Source of the DNA: Trichoplax sp. H2
Lineage: Eukaryota; Placozoa; Uniplacotomia; Trichoplacea
DNA length: 64,000 nt
Assembly (NCBI GenBank): GCA_003344405.1
Contig: NOWV01000019.1
Span: 1-64,000 of the forward strand
Direction of reading: 5' to 3'
Shown: positions 22,906 to 36,902 of the stretch, piece after piece
Layout: the number at the start of each line of letters is the position of its first letter
Position numbering within the stretch: position 1 is the first letter of the stretch
Program-made: the position numbers and the translations under genes
Notes under the pieces: generated by a model
Databases searched by the model: none
What the model was told of the DNA's origin: nothing
The model's input: only the letters and a program-made list of their open reading frames with translations

Positions 22906-25900
22906 CTATAAAGCGATCAAATAGTGGAATAAAAGTTATTAGCTCTAATAATACAGTATAAGGAAGCATAGCTGAGCCAATTAACTTATAAGAAAAATTT
23001 TAATTTTTATATTTAAATTCTCAATCCAATGCTAAGATTAGACTTACGCTTTAGAATTGGAAAGATGAAGCAAAGGTGAAAAAAAGTATTCTATAACTTG
23101 ACCTGATTCTACAATCCTCTGTAAGGGCCTGTTTCAAGCTGAAATGTTTTAATTTGAATATCCGTATTGGACATGGATATAGCTTTATATGCACTTGGAC
23201 TAGCAATTTAATGACATCATAGTTTAACAGGAAGGATGTTTCTGTTGTTTACCTATTAATATTAGAGAGGATAGCCAGCTCTATCAAGTTTTACCAGAAT
23301 CTCGTCGTTCTAAAGTGAATAGTTGCATGATTTGCATGAGAATAGAGCTCATACAACACTCTTTTCTTGATTAACCATGCCCTTGCTATATACCGTATGA
23401 AGATAGCAACCGGTCTAGCCTACTTTCAATGGATTGCATGTTTATTCTTGGATGCTATTCTTTGCAGTATTTACTTCTAAATAAGGTAAAGTCTATTCTT
23501 AGTAGAAGTTAATATCCACTAGATTGTAACATAACTCCTTATTGTTATAATATATTTTTAACTGTTCTTCTTACGTCATAAAAGCTACCTTCATGTATCT
23601 ATCTCATTAGTTAGTTCTGTTAGTAGACGGTAAGCCTGCACACACGGTCTTCACCTATTCTACTTTACTATAGCTATTCAATTAGTAACGTTGTATTCAT
23701 GCTGTAACTTCACACTGTTATCCACTTTACATTAGCTCAATAAAGACACACAAAGATTTTATAGGCTATTGTGAGGTCATAGTAATTGACAAGACTGTTT
23801 TATTCAGTTTCGATAGAACCTGATCCAGGCAGATTGTGCGGGTTTGCTGGTATTCCTAAACTAAATTAAGCTATTTATCGAGGATTTCTATTAGTTTGTT
23901 TCTAAGGAGGCTAGCTCATGCCTGAAATGGCCTTAGTAAACCTCACCACAGCATTCGTCTGCACCTCGAACACAAGATAATTGTGAACGATGATTTTCCT
24001 ATCGTGATAATTCTGACATTCACATTTTAGTATACGTTTTTCGAATTATAGGCACTACATGTGGCAGCATGCTATACTGTGTCGACCGTTAAGGTTACGT
24101 CATAATTTTTTATATCTTTGCAGATTGATAAGGGTAAGTCTATGCTATGTATAATGCTTACGAGTAATAGCCAGTGAATGCAGGTATTACTCCATCAGAA
24201 CAATAGTAACAAATTAATATTGTGATAATTATAAAGGATATTATATTTTGCAGGTTGTTTGAATTAATCGAATTTTAATTGCCCACAATGATTAATACTC
24301 AGTGCCGATTGGCATTGTTCGGAATGGGCAGAGAAACTATAGCCATTAATGGAACTAATTATTCGTGCTTAAAATAAGCAATACTTCACAAGATATCCAG
24401 CAATATAATATAGTGCGGTACAAAATTACATTTTCTGCTATCGATAGTACTTGAACTTTCTATTTTAGTATGGGCTATCGGTAGTACTGGCTATATTCTG
24501 TTCTTAATGTGCAATATTCTTGTAGGAAAACTAGACTGCGCTGAGCCCTGAGTAAATAAGATAGTAGATTAGCGGTGTTAGTGGCACTCTATCTGGTGTA
24601 ATAGGCGTAGCGGATTATTAGTTGATAATACTAAGGATGTTAGTCGTACGGTTATGTGGGACTACTTGGCGCCTTGATAGGTGGTACCGACACGTTTCAG
24701 TAGATGTCGTATGATTGGCCCAAAGTGAGGGATGACAATTATACGTAGCTTGGGGTTTTGTACTCGCAAGGCCATATTGAATGTAAATTAGATTTAGGAA
24801 TAGTATAAGAAGCAAAAATAAACTGACTGATATATTACAATTGTATAATATAAATCCAATGAAAATTATTATTTTCTATCACCATAGTCAGAATTTAGTG
24901 TCCGTCTGTGGATAGTCGTGATTATATTTTGTTATTGATACATAATATTCAGTAGCACGATTCAGTGTATAAATTTTTGTCATTGCTATCAGAAATTAAC
25001 AAATTACATGCTGTGATCGTCGACTGTAAAAAATTTCATTTTTTCCTTGATATGCAGTATTAGTGATTTTAGGCATTTTATTTATTCATCATGATAATAA
25101 TTAAGACAAATAGTATTATTAATAATCACTTAAGATTGGCAACATAAATCCTGTCTACTGACTATAAGGTGGCTTAGTTCAGCGTATGTGCTCAAATCTG
25201 ATTAGTTTTTAATGAAATTTCTGAACTTTTTTGATTTATGATTTATGGTCATCCGTATTGAGAATTTAAGACAGGTCTTTCTCGCTATCAATGTCAAACC
25301 TAGCATATGCAATGATGTTGATGGCTCTTGAGTAATTATTTGAAAACCGTGTATTTATTACAAAAAATAATTTCTCAAAAGTTTGGTATCTATCGTTTCA
25401 ATTAGAAATTTACAAGGAAAGCATGAACAGGGATGTTACAGTTCAACTTTTTCAGCAGTTTATTCGATAACGCCGCAAAATTTGGATAATTTTCAACATT
25501 TAGAGTTTTGTTAAATACGAAGTAGCCCTGTCGTTTGCAAAAGTTTGCGACTTCATATAAGTATAATACAAAAATTAGATAAAATAATTTTTTAAGTTTG
25601 GCTATCTAACGATAATTACACTGTTAGTATAGACTAGGAGAGTGTTAAGAGTGCAGGTTGTGCTACTAGCCTAGTGCAGAGAAATATAAATAATGCATAG
25701 TAATGTTAAATTTTAAATGATCTCTTTATCAGCCCAACATTTTTAAGACCGCAACTGTTGAAAAGATTTCAGCGACTACCGGGAGCTAGGTAACTTGCCA
25801 ACATTTTATACCTTAATATTGATTGTGCCTTACTTATTACGGTAATTCATTCACACCCATTACTGTACAAAGCTATATCGAATGTAATAATTTCATTTGC

Positions 25901-26527
25901 AAATTTAAAGGAAATTATACATATGTTGTAAAATTTATTCAATATCGAATTTGTATCAGGCGGGCTTATTGAAATCAATTTTAGTATAGAAAAATCAATA
26001 TTAAGTCCAAGTTTGAGAGGGAAGATTATTTTATTACTTAAAGAGTTTTAAATCTAGACAGCAAAGTAAAATATTCTACTACAGACGCGCTTACATTACA
26101 AATTAGTATCTTTAGTTAGTTAGTTTTAAACGAATCCATATTTCATTCCGCATACAGTATCAGCCTCTATATACGGTATTAAATATGGATTTAAACTTAT
26201 GTACTACGTATAATCTCTTAGCAATTCAACGTAATATTACATTGATAATTATTAATGTCATCATATGTAATAAAATAAAAAGTCAAACATGCTAAGCATA
26301 TAGTAGAAATTCCTGACTAATAGAACGTTTAAGGCTTCATCCAATCAACACAAAACATCAGATTATGGATCCACTTATTGTGATTAGTAATTTGGATATG
26401 TGTTATAAATAATTACAGATAGAAAATTCTTTACGAAACGAGAAAATTACCGCAATTTATAAGAGTCCCAGCTATATATATCCTAACAAGGTGAAAGTTA
26501 TGTAAACTGATATTACAATCCTTAGCT
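22906..26527. other. Intergenic DNA between the two MS4A-like genes
   Basis: This holds the upstream region of copy A and the 3' flank of copy B. No further exon of the family was found. A 65-codon minus-strand frame at 24618-24815 begins like a signal peptide (MLLILFLNLIYIQYGLAS), but it has no homologue here and no splice context, so it is not called as a gene. Confidence 0.4.
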
Positions 26528-29426
26528 CTATATATCAGGATTGTCATCTAATATTAAAGATTCTTGAGGTTCTTTATAGCTTTCATAAACTGCCTTAGCT
26601 GTCAATAGTGTTATAGGAACCATACTAGCTATGCTTATGCCCATAAAGATGTAGTTATATGCATATGAGGTTTCTATAATAGCAGATGAGCTAAAGGGTA
26701 ATGCAATATAGTTAAATATAATAAGGCCAATAGAAAATAACGTTTCCACATGAGTAAGTAAGTTGACGGCTAGGTATGGGTGTTTCTAGAATATAGGAGG
26801 AAAAACGATAATTTTATTGATTTACATACCAGTCGAACATAAGAAAAAATGAGAAATACAAATGTCTACGATAAATTCGGCAATCGATTGCAGAAAATTA
26901 ATTTTGAAGATACATGTTGAAATGCATTTTTAAGAATCTTTTAATCCGACTAACCAATACGGTGCTTTTCGTTGTTTGAATTGCATATCCAATTCTAGAT
27001 GAGGTATAAGCCTAGCATAAACGCAAAGTATTTTATCGTTAGTAACATAATTTGATTGATACTTAGTTGCAGCCTTATTTTTTTAACAATGATAGTTTAC
27101 CATTGCGCCAGCCATCAATGCAATGTAACCGTATGTGGAAAAATTCATAATAGCAACCATAAATGCGGCAATTCCACTTGCAAGAAGACCTGATACTAGG
27201 ATTCCAACATTGATAGGATCACTGCACTCTGCAATGTTCTGATCATCAGCTGGAAACCGAGATGCATCTATTGCTAGCATGGAAGTTACAAATCCAATTA
27301 TGATAAAGGCTGCCTGACATAGGGTTAATACAGTAAAGTCAGCTCTAGACCATTCCGAATCTTGAATGTTGTTGACATAATGGACTAAGGTCTGAACAAG
27401 CACAACCATACCAGACAGACTAACGCCGGAAGCAAGCGTGGCAAAGACCCTATACCACACATTCTGTCATTTTGAAAGACAAATCATAAGAAAATATGCC
27501 ACCTTAATTACAAATAAAGCGTATATTCTATTCATACTAGTGTTCAGAAAATCTTATCTCTGAGCCTGGCTACGTCGCTACTGCTTAGTGAATATATTCG
27601 TACATGTACTGGCATAGTCGCAAACGTAGCAAATTTGTTGTTTTACTCCAGACTATTCTGAGATTTTTCAACTTACCATTTCGTCCGTGTTCTTTTTATG
27701 AGTAATTAAGCCAAGTATTCCTGTAACAAAAATCTGCAATGGAATTCCAAATTAAAAGAAATAGCTGATACATTTACTACAGTCTTTTTCATTATCATCA
27801 TCCAATGAATAATTATTTATAGAACGTTATCATACAAACTAAATTAATATCACACAGTTTCTGCTTAAACAACCCATTTAAGGCCTATAGAACTTACCAC
27901 AACACCTTGGAAATGTAGAGAGATGACAGAAAAATTGAAGAAACGTTCTGAAAATATTGCTAAACCAAGACCGTAAATGATTCCACCAGTAATGATCATA
28001 ACGATGGATAGGGGAAACTTGCTAATACCTCTATGCGATTGTCGACCTTCCTGAGAGGATAATAGCTTACCTTGTTTAACAACTATCACGAGTGAGACAA
28101 AGTCTATAACTAACGTCGAAGCTATCTGAAATCCGGTGGGCATTGAATATCGAATTTGGTTATAGTCGTTTTCAAATAAATCAATAAAGAGTCTGGCTGT
28201 GCTTGCAGACGATATTACGGCGGACATGATACTTAGTGATAATAAAGAGGCAGCCTAAGAATAAATATTGGAATTAGTCTCATCACTATTATTGAAGATT
28301 GATGATACCAATTCTTTAATCGGATCATTTTGATATAATTGACAAGTTTAACCGAGCTCATTAACTCCTATTAAGCCTCAATACTGTTTTATACCTACAT
28401 TTTGTGATATCATTTGTAGGATTAATGTTTAAATCATGTATCAGTATGCTATAGCGTGCATTGACTGGTTCATTATGCGTCGAAAAAATGATGGCTAGTT
28501 AATTTATCTTACAAGGTGACAAAGTAAGCATCTAGTTTAAGTGTTTAAGGATGGAACTTTGATAGGAGTGTGTTCCACAAATCAATAGTGACGTGTTTCA
28601 CTTTAGATGATGAAATAATATTGAATTGTTATTGAAGCAACTATTGGGCAAACAAATTTTCATATTTAGTGTTAAATACATTTTAAAAGAAGTGAAGGCA
28701 ATAAAACGCATGGATATTCCTTCAGTTCTAAATCGCAAACGGCTTCAGCATGCCGCAACAGTTAAACTAGAATTAAGCAAGTCTGAGCCGAGCATGTTCA
28801 TAAACTCTATACTAATTTACCTTCTAGCATTAATTAATATTCAATACTTATAAATTTCATGATATCAAATACACGCAGTTTTTTTTATGATTCCGAAAGG
28901 TCCATCAACTTACTTCAGAAGGTGACGTCATAGTTAGATCTCGGACTCGCAATAAAAATATACCAAGAACAATTGCCTAGTCAAATTAAAGTTAATACAA
29001 TAATTAGCCATCTTGTATAACGTGAGATGAACAGTAAATTGAAAGGAAAGTAACGATTTCAACATCTTTGTATTTCATAGTGAAGCACTTTCAAAGCTAG
29101 AAAATGTCGCTAAGATGGAGTAATGCAATGATAACAGTAATCAATTCTTGGTAAAAGAAGAATGGAGAAAATGGCAAGTCGGGAGCTCATGACTGTAAAT
29201 TAATGATTGCAGAAGGACTGTAGCTAGTATGACGATTAATATTCTAAAGTGATTCACGTAGGACTAGATAACTCACAAAGTTGGCAGACCAAGCTGGGTC
29301 AAACAACAGTGGGCTAATATATATTTTAAACATAGCAGCATTGAGAGAATAGGATGTAATTCCTGTTCCAATCGTTGCTAAAGCAAAGAAAATTAATATT
29401 CCGCCAAATAGTCGTCCAGAAGCCAT
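26528..29426 (-). CDS. MS4A-like triplicated four-pass membrane protein, copy B
   Basis: Seven exons: 29277-29426, 28914-28976, 27898-28254, 27677-27733, 27101-27463, 26955-27011 and 26528-26785. All introns are GT-AG, phase 0, and the total is 1305 nt (434 residues). It starts MASGRLFGGILIFFALATI. Membrane segments fall in three four-pass blocks, roughly residues 1-135, 155-285 and 290-425. Each block is TM1, a turn, a 19-21-residue TM2 exon, then TM3 and TM4. The tail is short and acidic (SLILDDNPDI). Copy A lies head-to-tail 3.6 kb downstream and matches exon for exon. Similarity to MS4A is by overall pattern only (LG(A/G)ILI opening, small residues in TM1-TM2, charged TM2-TM3 loop). Another four-pass family remains possible. 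Confidence 0.82.
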
Positions 29427-32400
29427 TATTCATCAACACAAATACGTGACCAGCAAACCTATGGCCAAAAGATTATCAGAAAAACTTTCACTATAATTAA
29501 CGATTCACTTTCTTCTCGCTGTCAGAAGCCTATCATCATTGTAAATGAATTTCTTCACAACTTACAGTCAAGTTCAATAATTTTTTATCCAAACTTTCAA
29601 CTTGAATTACTAAAGCACGGCTGTCGGTAGTAACCTACTACAAAAGTTGAAAATAGAGTTCTCTAATGGTTGTTATTAATTTGACTTACCAATCTATTCA
29701 ATATATAGAGTAAGGGTCTACGAAAGCTGATACTATCATATCAAGAGAAGAAAATTCGTTGAGTAGATGAGCAAAATTGCATACTTTAATAGTGTAATTT
29801 AACTTGGATTAGTTCCTGAAAGATATTAAGACCCTTCATGAAGTGAACAAACAATTAACTCGATAGATACGACTAGATAGCATTATCTACTAGTTAGCCA
29901 ATACATTGTCTGTGATGAATGATAACGACGCTCGAACAAAATAATACAAAGAAAACTGTTAGCCAATAGCTTGGCTTAAATATGATGTCATAGTTTGTCC
30001 CATTAATTACAGCCCGTACATATTTACCTGTTCAGTAATACCGGACTTGGTGTTAGCCTTTATACCTCCTATAATACTGAATTAAACTAGTAGCGAACGA
30101 CTAGGATAAGTATAGAAAATCAATTCTCTTTTCCTAGATAAAGAATGCTAGAGATCATAGAATCTCTCATAGACACCACCTAGTTAGTAATAAGCGTCTT
30201 ATTCTTAGATCATAGGCAAAAATCTGCTTTTCTTTAGAATTAGCTACATGATGTTGGATTAAAAATTCTTAAAGACCCTTTCCATTGGTGAGCCAATCTA
30301 GTTTAAACTTTATTATGTAAAGTGCATACTTGTTAAGAATCATGATATCGAAAAATTGTACCACTAAATTAATATTTTCCATCTGCCCATACATCAATGT
30401 CGTAAGTGCCATCCTTTTTCTTTTCGATTAAGAGGTTAACATGTGGACGTTATCCATGCACTATAGACTTCTGCGGGCTTTAACTTATAGAAGGTGTAGC
30501 AAAGCAATTCACTTCAACAGCAAAGCTACGATCGAATTCTTTATTCCACAACGAATATAAGGTTGATGCTCAATCAGATGTAATTAATTCATTAATTTAA
30601 ATTCATCAGGCTATTTGGAGTACGGTAAATTTTAGATTATAGTCACAATTTACTTAAAATAGTTTCTATGAAATGGCAATTTAGAATATTATGGATTATA
30701 AATGACTTTATATACGCATATAGTGAATTATATTTAACGAGGATTCGTTAAGATCTAGGATATTTACGGCTTTGATTTTTGGTATTGTTTACGAAAATAA
30801 ATACGCTAAATCGAATATCATGTTGCAAATTCTGGGTTAGGTTGTCACTTAAATAGAAATATGTCTTCATAATAGCTACGATCGATCCTGTAGATTCATA
30901 AATAATATAACGAATGTACTACTAATAAATAATACAATCTGAGACGTTCTGAATTATTTTTTCAAAACATCAGCAAACACTTAGAGGAATAATTCTTCGA
31001 CTACTTTTATCGAGTACTGAAATAATTACCTCAAGCTAATTAGAACTTTAATAATTTGGGATAGACTACTGTTTGCTGAAAACTAAAATTACAATAAAAT
31101 CCATAAATGAGCCCTTTTAAATTACTGGAGTACATTCAAACTGGATAGAAAAGGGATACAATTAAAATTATCTGAGTTCAGTTTACAGGCATTATCAAAT
31201 AAACATGCCGTAGAAGGGCCTAAAGTTTTGATTTTAAGCGACAGATTCGGAGGTCATGTCGGTTTGATGAAAGTCTAGGATATTTTGGGTTGGGTTACAG
31301 CTTAATAAAAATATGATACAAGTTATTGAACGTAAAAAATGAATTTATATTAGATAAATAACCCAACTTAAGGCATACTGCATCAACATGTATTTCGTTA
31401 ACATCAGCGATGTCAGGTTAAACTTTAGCTTTAGATACAGTCATAAGGTTACGGCATCGCCTTAATTAGAGCCTGACAAATTCAGGGCTAAGTGACAGTT
31501 TCTGAACTGTGAACTACTGAAGAGCTTCGAATAATCTTTTTTTCGCTTACTAATAGCATGCAATTAGCCCATAACTGCATGCAAGATAAAATCCAATATC
31601 TTAAAAATACTTATCAGCATCTGCAGCAAATGATAAGACATTTTGTTCTCCTATAAGATGTATTCTGAGGGCAATTAATCACACTTATTATAATAAGAAG
31701 AATTTACTTAGCTCCTGGTTGGATTATATTCCTGGAAGCGTAATTACAGTAGTTAAAAACTTGATAAAAATTGCCTATTAACGTATAAACAAGATTAATT
31801 TAAGATGTTATCATTTTTTACGAAGAAATAGTAATCGTTTTAATAGCGATTAGTTTAATTTCAGGATCCAATGAGTATGGGATATATTTAGAAGCGATCA
31901 GAAATTATGCCATAAATGAAATCTTAGGCTAAGGTACCGAATGTATTAGGTCTATCTTAATTGTTGATTAAAAGCCCTTGATGTTGTTTAAAGCTATTCA
32001 TCCAGCACTTAGAACAGCTCAAATTCTCACTAAGTAATAAATTAATATCCGTGACTTAATAGTAAATCTTTTTGATACCGTTTTGTAACTAGTACTCAAC
32101 AACTATGAGATAAGTTTTTAATTCCGACCCGGTAAGCTCAATATTTCAGAAGAGCATCTCTGCAAAGGGCTATCAAGAAAATTGCATTATAATCTTTTAT
32201 TGGCCAGAAGCAAAAGCTTTTCTAATTTATATAAATGATATATGCCTATATAATGTTTAATGATCATGGAATCATGGATCGAGAATGATGTCATAAATAT
32301 ATACTAACAGTCTAGGATGTTTATTAGTGAATATTCTAGCGATATTTAATTGTAAAACCGGAATCTTCGTAAAATTTAATGAACGAGTAAATCAATATGT

Positions 32401-35036
32401 CAAGATTGCTCTACTTATGTAAATTGCAATATGAAGTAATGCCTCCAACTGTTCTTATTCTCTTGCAACAGCTTCTTAAAGTTTCAATAGCCTTATGCAT
32501 ATTTAACGAGCTAAAGATGAGACAGTAAAAATGTGTATTAAATCACCGTTCAACATGTAAATTACTCTGCTATTTTTCAGACATGATTTTTCGAAGACGT
32601 AAATGATGTCAAATGTTATTTAATTGCTGTGAAGTTTCATAACCTAAATGTTAGCGTCACGATCGAGATTGTAACACAGAGGGATAATATTAAATAGGTA
32701 TACTCTACCTTCGTTAATCAAGTACAACTGCCTCGTAACTCAATATTTCATAGAATTACCCTTTCAATATTAGTCTTTAAAACTGTATAACCGGTAATAC
32801 TCTACCTTTTATCCTACGGACAACTTTATGATCAACGTGTATACTAGTCTACTTTACTATTGGCTTTTTAACTTAATTTACACAGTTTAGTCTTGAAATT
32901 TTGCATAGATGAATCAAATACTAAACTTGAATCAAATGAAGGAAAATCAATGTCGGTTATATAAGCCTTTGTGTCGTTTCTCAACTACTATATCGGTTAG
33001 CATATTCTGTTGTTATGTTCTAAACTGCCATTTTCTACACGCAAGATTAATAAATCATCTAAAACCTGTGTAAATGACCGTTATCAAAACTATCGAAAAC
33101 TCTCAGCTTTCAAACATGCAGATAGAGAGCTGATTCCCTTTACAAGAACTACCGATGACAAATCGCTATGAAAATTTATATGGTTATCATATTTCATATT
33201 TACGATATATGCCATTACATGCAAATCAACCTTATTAAAATATGCAGAATAACAGCATACATTTAATCCAGAAATTTGTAATTAATACCTAAGTTAATTT
33301 AGACTTTAAATGTCCAGAATAAATTTAATGAACCATAAAATATTTTCAATTAAGGCATTAAGAGTTAAAGTATTTTAAGCCTATGTATTCAAATAAGTTT
33401 TCATAATATGGATCTAAAATCAAGACTATCAAATGAATATATAAATGTTTATTTCTGAGATGCTTATAATCAATCCGTAGCATTAATAAAAAATAGAATC
33501 AAAACATTCATATTAATGACCAGCAATACAGAATATTAATTATGAAAAGGATGAAATTATTTCAAATCTTAAGATAGTCAGCAGAGTTGAAATGTTTCAA
33601 AAAGCAACCAGAAATCACCTTATCTTAGTAAGTTCGTTTAATTCTCTAAATTTTGGTGATAATTAAAATGTAATGAAAAATTTATGTTTTTCAGTGCAAG
33701 TGGGTTAAATTTACTTTTAATGATAGATCAGGTCAACAGCGGCAAAGTGTAGTGCATAACCATAACTAAATTCCAGCTTGCACATAGGTATTTTCGTTAA
33801 AATGTACTTTAAGCCTACCTTATTATTAATATGATCGCCAACTATACAATATGATCTACTCTCACGAGAGATATAATAAAATCAAACATGATGCATGTGG
33901 ACCTTAATCAAATCAGTAAAGGTTGAAAATTAACGTTACTGCAAAAATTAAATTTTATTCGTTATTTCAGATGATACTACAGTAAATAACACAATTTACG
34001 TTTTAGAAACTTCTTATAGTAATTTAAAGTTTTTTATTACTTTCAGCTAATATGATTTCATGGCTAAAACGTAATATTAAGTCTGCTCCATTAATTCTTT
34101 CAGCTAAAATTTTATTCTATACAAGCACTGGTACAAGTAGACATAGCAGGTTCATTTGTGATAACGAACGAAAATCATATATGGTAAAATTAATGTGCAT
34201 AAATATTCGTATGATATCCGGGTAATCAGTTTACGGTATGAGGCTGATCTCTCCCTATCAACATATTACAGACTCAAGGAATAATTATTACAATTAGAAG
34301 AAGAGCGTTATGTTTTAAGTTTAATCGATCCATGATTGTTTACATGGTGCATGGAAATCAAGCTCTAGCAACTGCAAAAGTTGTAATATTTTGCAATGTA
34401 TCCTAAATTATCATTCGCTTCAACATTTATATTAACTTCTATCACATTAGAATTACACGTACATTTAATATATTGCTGCTATATTAGCTACTGACATTGC
34501 CTTTCAGAATTAATGTTAATCAATAATATTCTGAATATTGTACTAAAGGAAATTTTTAGCGGATTACGTCTTACTTCGTTAACTGTAAAGCAACATAAAA
34601 ATTAATATATTTACTATGGCCAAAAACTGTCCTCTAACCGTACTTCTTTATTTCTATTTTATTCATAGATCTGTGGGTAATGTTATTTTAAGCTATTAAT
34701 TCTGCTTTCGCTGTATTAACAACTATCTGTTAAAAGATGCTGGATCGAACTAATGCACTGCTTTTTCTCAATGGACTTGTTAATCTGTGTTGGCTTCTCT
34801 TATATAGCTAGAATATGCTCTTAATCAAACTAATAATTATAATCATGCTAATGATTAATATCATTTTTTGAATAGAGGTAATAATTGTATAATAAGTAAG
34901 AGGAAGATTGTTTTAATAAGAATCTATATACGAAGTTGCATTGTCTAATGAGTACAGTATGAAAGTAGCGCGTTCAGCTATAATATCAAAACAACCCCTA
35001 TAGCTGTTTAAGACAGGTTATTAAGTTTGTCCATGC
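29427..35036. other. Gene-poor AT-rich DNA
   Basis: No supportable exon was found in 5.6 kb on either strand. Weakly similar phrases recur (for example GATCTAGGATATTTACGG near 30750 and GTCTAGGATATTTTGGG near 31274), suggesting old repeats too diverged to define by eye. Confidence 0.35.
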
Positions 35037-35446
35037 ATTTGCTGCCTAGTCAAGTTATAACTCGTCCGCTGGCAACGATGAATTATAAGCTGACTAATCA
35101 ACTTATAAATTGACATATTACCAAGTCAGTTCATAAACTATGGCCCATATATTCCGCCGTTTATAAAGTACCGAAGCAATATTAGCTGTATCATGCACTG
35201 ATGTCGAATATCACCCAGTACATTCGGCCGTTTTTAGACCGATGCTTGTAATCAAATATCAGATACGAACTGACTTAATGATACATCAGTTTATAAGTTG
35301 ACAGTGGCTTTGCAGTTTATGAACGGCAAAATTTATGGGCCACAGTTTATAAACTGACTGTGCGATACGTCAATTCATAAGTCGACTAGTCACTTTATAA
35401 CCTATCATTGCCAGCGGACCAGTTATAACTTGACTACCCAGCGAAT
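35037..35446. mobile_element. MITE-like palindromic element, ~400 bp
   Basis: The arms 35041-35148 and 35334-35442 are inverted copies of about 110 bp with high identity. Paired blocks are TAGTCAAGTTATAACT, GTCCGCTGGCAA, TCATAAACTATGG and their complements. The ends read GCTGCCTAGTCAAG and (reversed) GCTGGGTAGTCAAG. Extra copies of a TTATAARYTGAC motif lie between and within the arms. No protein is encoded. Long terminal inverted repeats around a short non-coding centre are typical of non-autonomous DNA transposons. A clear target-site duplication was not resolved. Confidence 0.75.
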
Positions 35447-36902
35447 AAATAGACTAGCAGAATAACCAGTCTGTAGCAATTGATAAGTCATTTTTGATAG
35501 CTCTTGTTAACAGATGTTAATTGTATAGTAGCATAGTAATAGGTAGGTTTTAATCATCTAAATTTGGAAATCAGCTAATAGTAAAGATCAAAATCTATTA
35601 ATAGTTAATATAATAGTCTTTTAATTAGCATTAGTTAACTACCATTAATATCTTAGTTAGCTAACTAAATATTTAATATATGTATGAAATAATGCTAAAT
35701 TTCTTAGTGACAATTAAGAACAATGAAGGATTAATAGTGAGCTATAACCACTTTACTACTATTAATGCTTGTATGCTACTAAGTGACTGCAGTGTAAATG
35801 CATCACAATGTCCTATCACCCAATATGGAAATTTCGAGCTAGGCCTATGAATATGCTCTGATTTTATTATCAGTATGTCTTCAATACTAGAGTAGTAGGC
35901 CATGAAGTTGTTGTGGTGTAATATAAACAAATTACAAAGTGCTACTAGTAGCCTCACTGAAGAGTTCTCACTGGTCAAAATCCTTTATTTCGCCGTATGG
36001 ATAACCAAAAATTAATCGTGCGTTACTTTTGAGATTGAGTCTTAGCTCATCGCAAATATTCGTAAACTAACAAATTATCATACTCTAGCTACACCAGTAT
36101 TCATTAATTGTTAGTAACGTTAATTTTAGTAAATAAAGGAAATTATCAGCAACTGTATTCTTACTACAGATACACAACGATAAATTACTTTGTATATTAT
36201 ATAATAAAATTTCAACTCTTTCTTTAACGGGAAATATAGCTAAGATACAGTATCTTAAAAATAATGTGTCGAACATTCATTTCTTTTTTACTCTACGTTA
36301 TTGCATGCATTAGCTCTTTATCAATCTAATCTGAAAGCAAAGTCTATTTCGGGCCTGCACTGCAAGAAATCAAACAGGATCCCTATATTTGAGTGCTCCA
36401 GCAGTTGCAGCTGTTATAGATTACATGAGTTCATCGTTAGTATTATTGACAAATGTCAATCGGAACGCTTATAAAAACAAAATGATTCTCGTATGATAAC
36501 ATATCTGTTTAATCGCTTTGTTCAGAAAAATAGTTCACTCAATATCTGTTTTTTTTCTTTCCTAATCATAATCATATAAGCCTATGTCAAATAAATCGTT
36601 ATTAATAATCCGTTCGTTACTAGACGTATCGCCCATCATACAGCATTACCCAATTAAAAGATTTATTCATAAACTAGTCATTTTTAGCAAAGTATTAGAT
36701 AAACCAGCTATAATGTACTGCAGCACAGGATAGAATATTTGATATTATATTAGTTATTAAATGTAATGTATTAAACTAACAACCACTCAGTAGTTGATAC
36801 TACGTACGTCTTATCAGAGCGCTATCTACAGAGATGCAGCAAACAACTTGTTAACTTCAAGAATTAGTGAAACAATGAATGTTTTATCAAAAGTTAAAAT
36901 AA
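35447..36902. other. Intergenic DNA 3' of SMPD2-like gene
   Basis: Two minus-strand frames of 63-78 codons occur here but have no splice signals or recognisable domains. Nothing else is supportable. Confidence 0.35.

Noticed and set aside
22702-22969. Plus and minus ORFs over exon 1 of copy A
   Set aside because: Shadow frames. The true exon is 22756-22905 in another minus-strand frame, matching copy B exon 1.
24618-24815. 65-codon minus ORF with signal-peptide-like start
   Set aside because: No paralogue, splice signal or conserved cysteine pattern; a chance frame is as likely.
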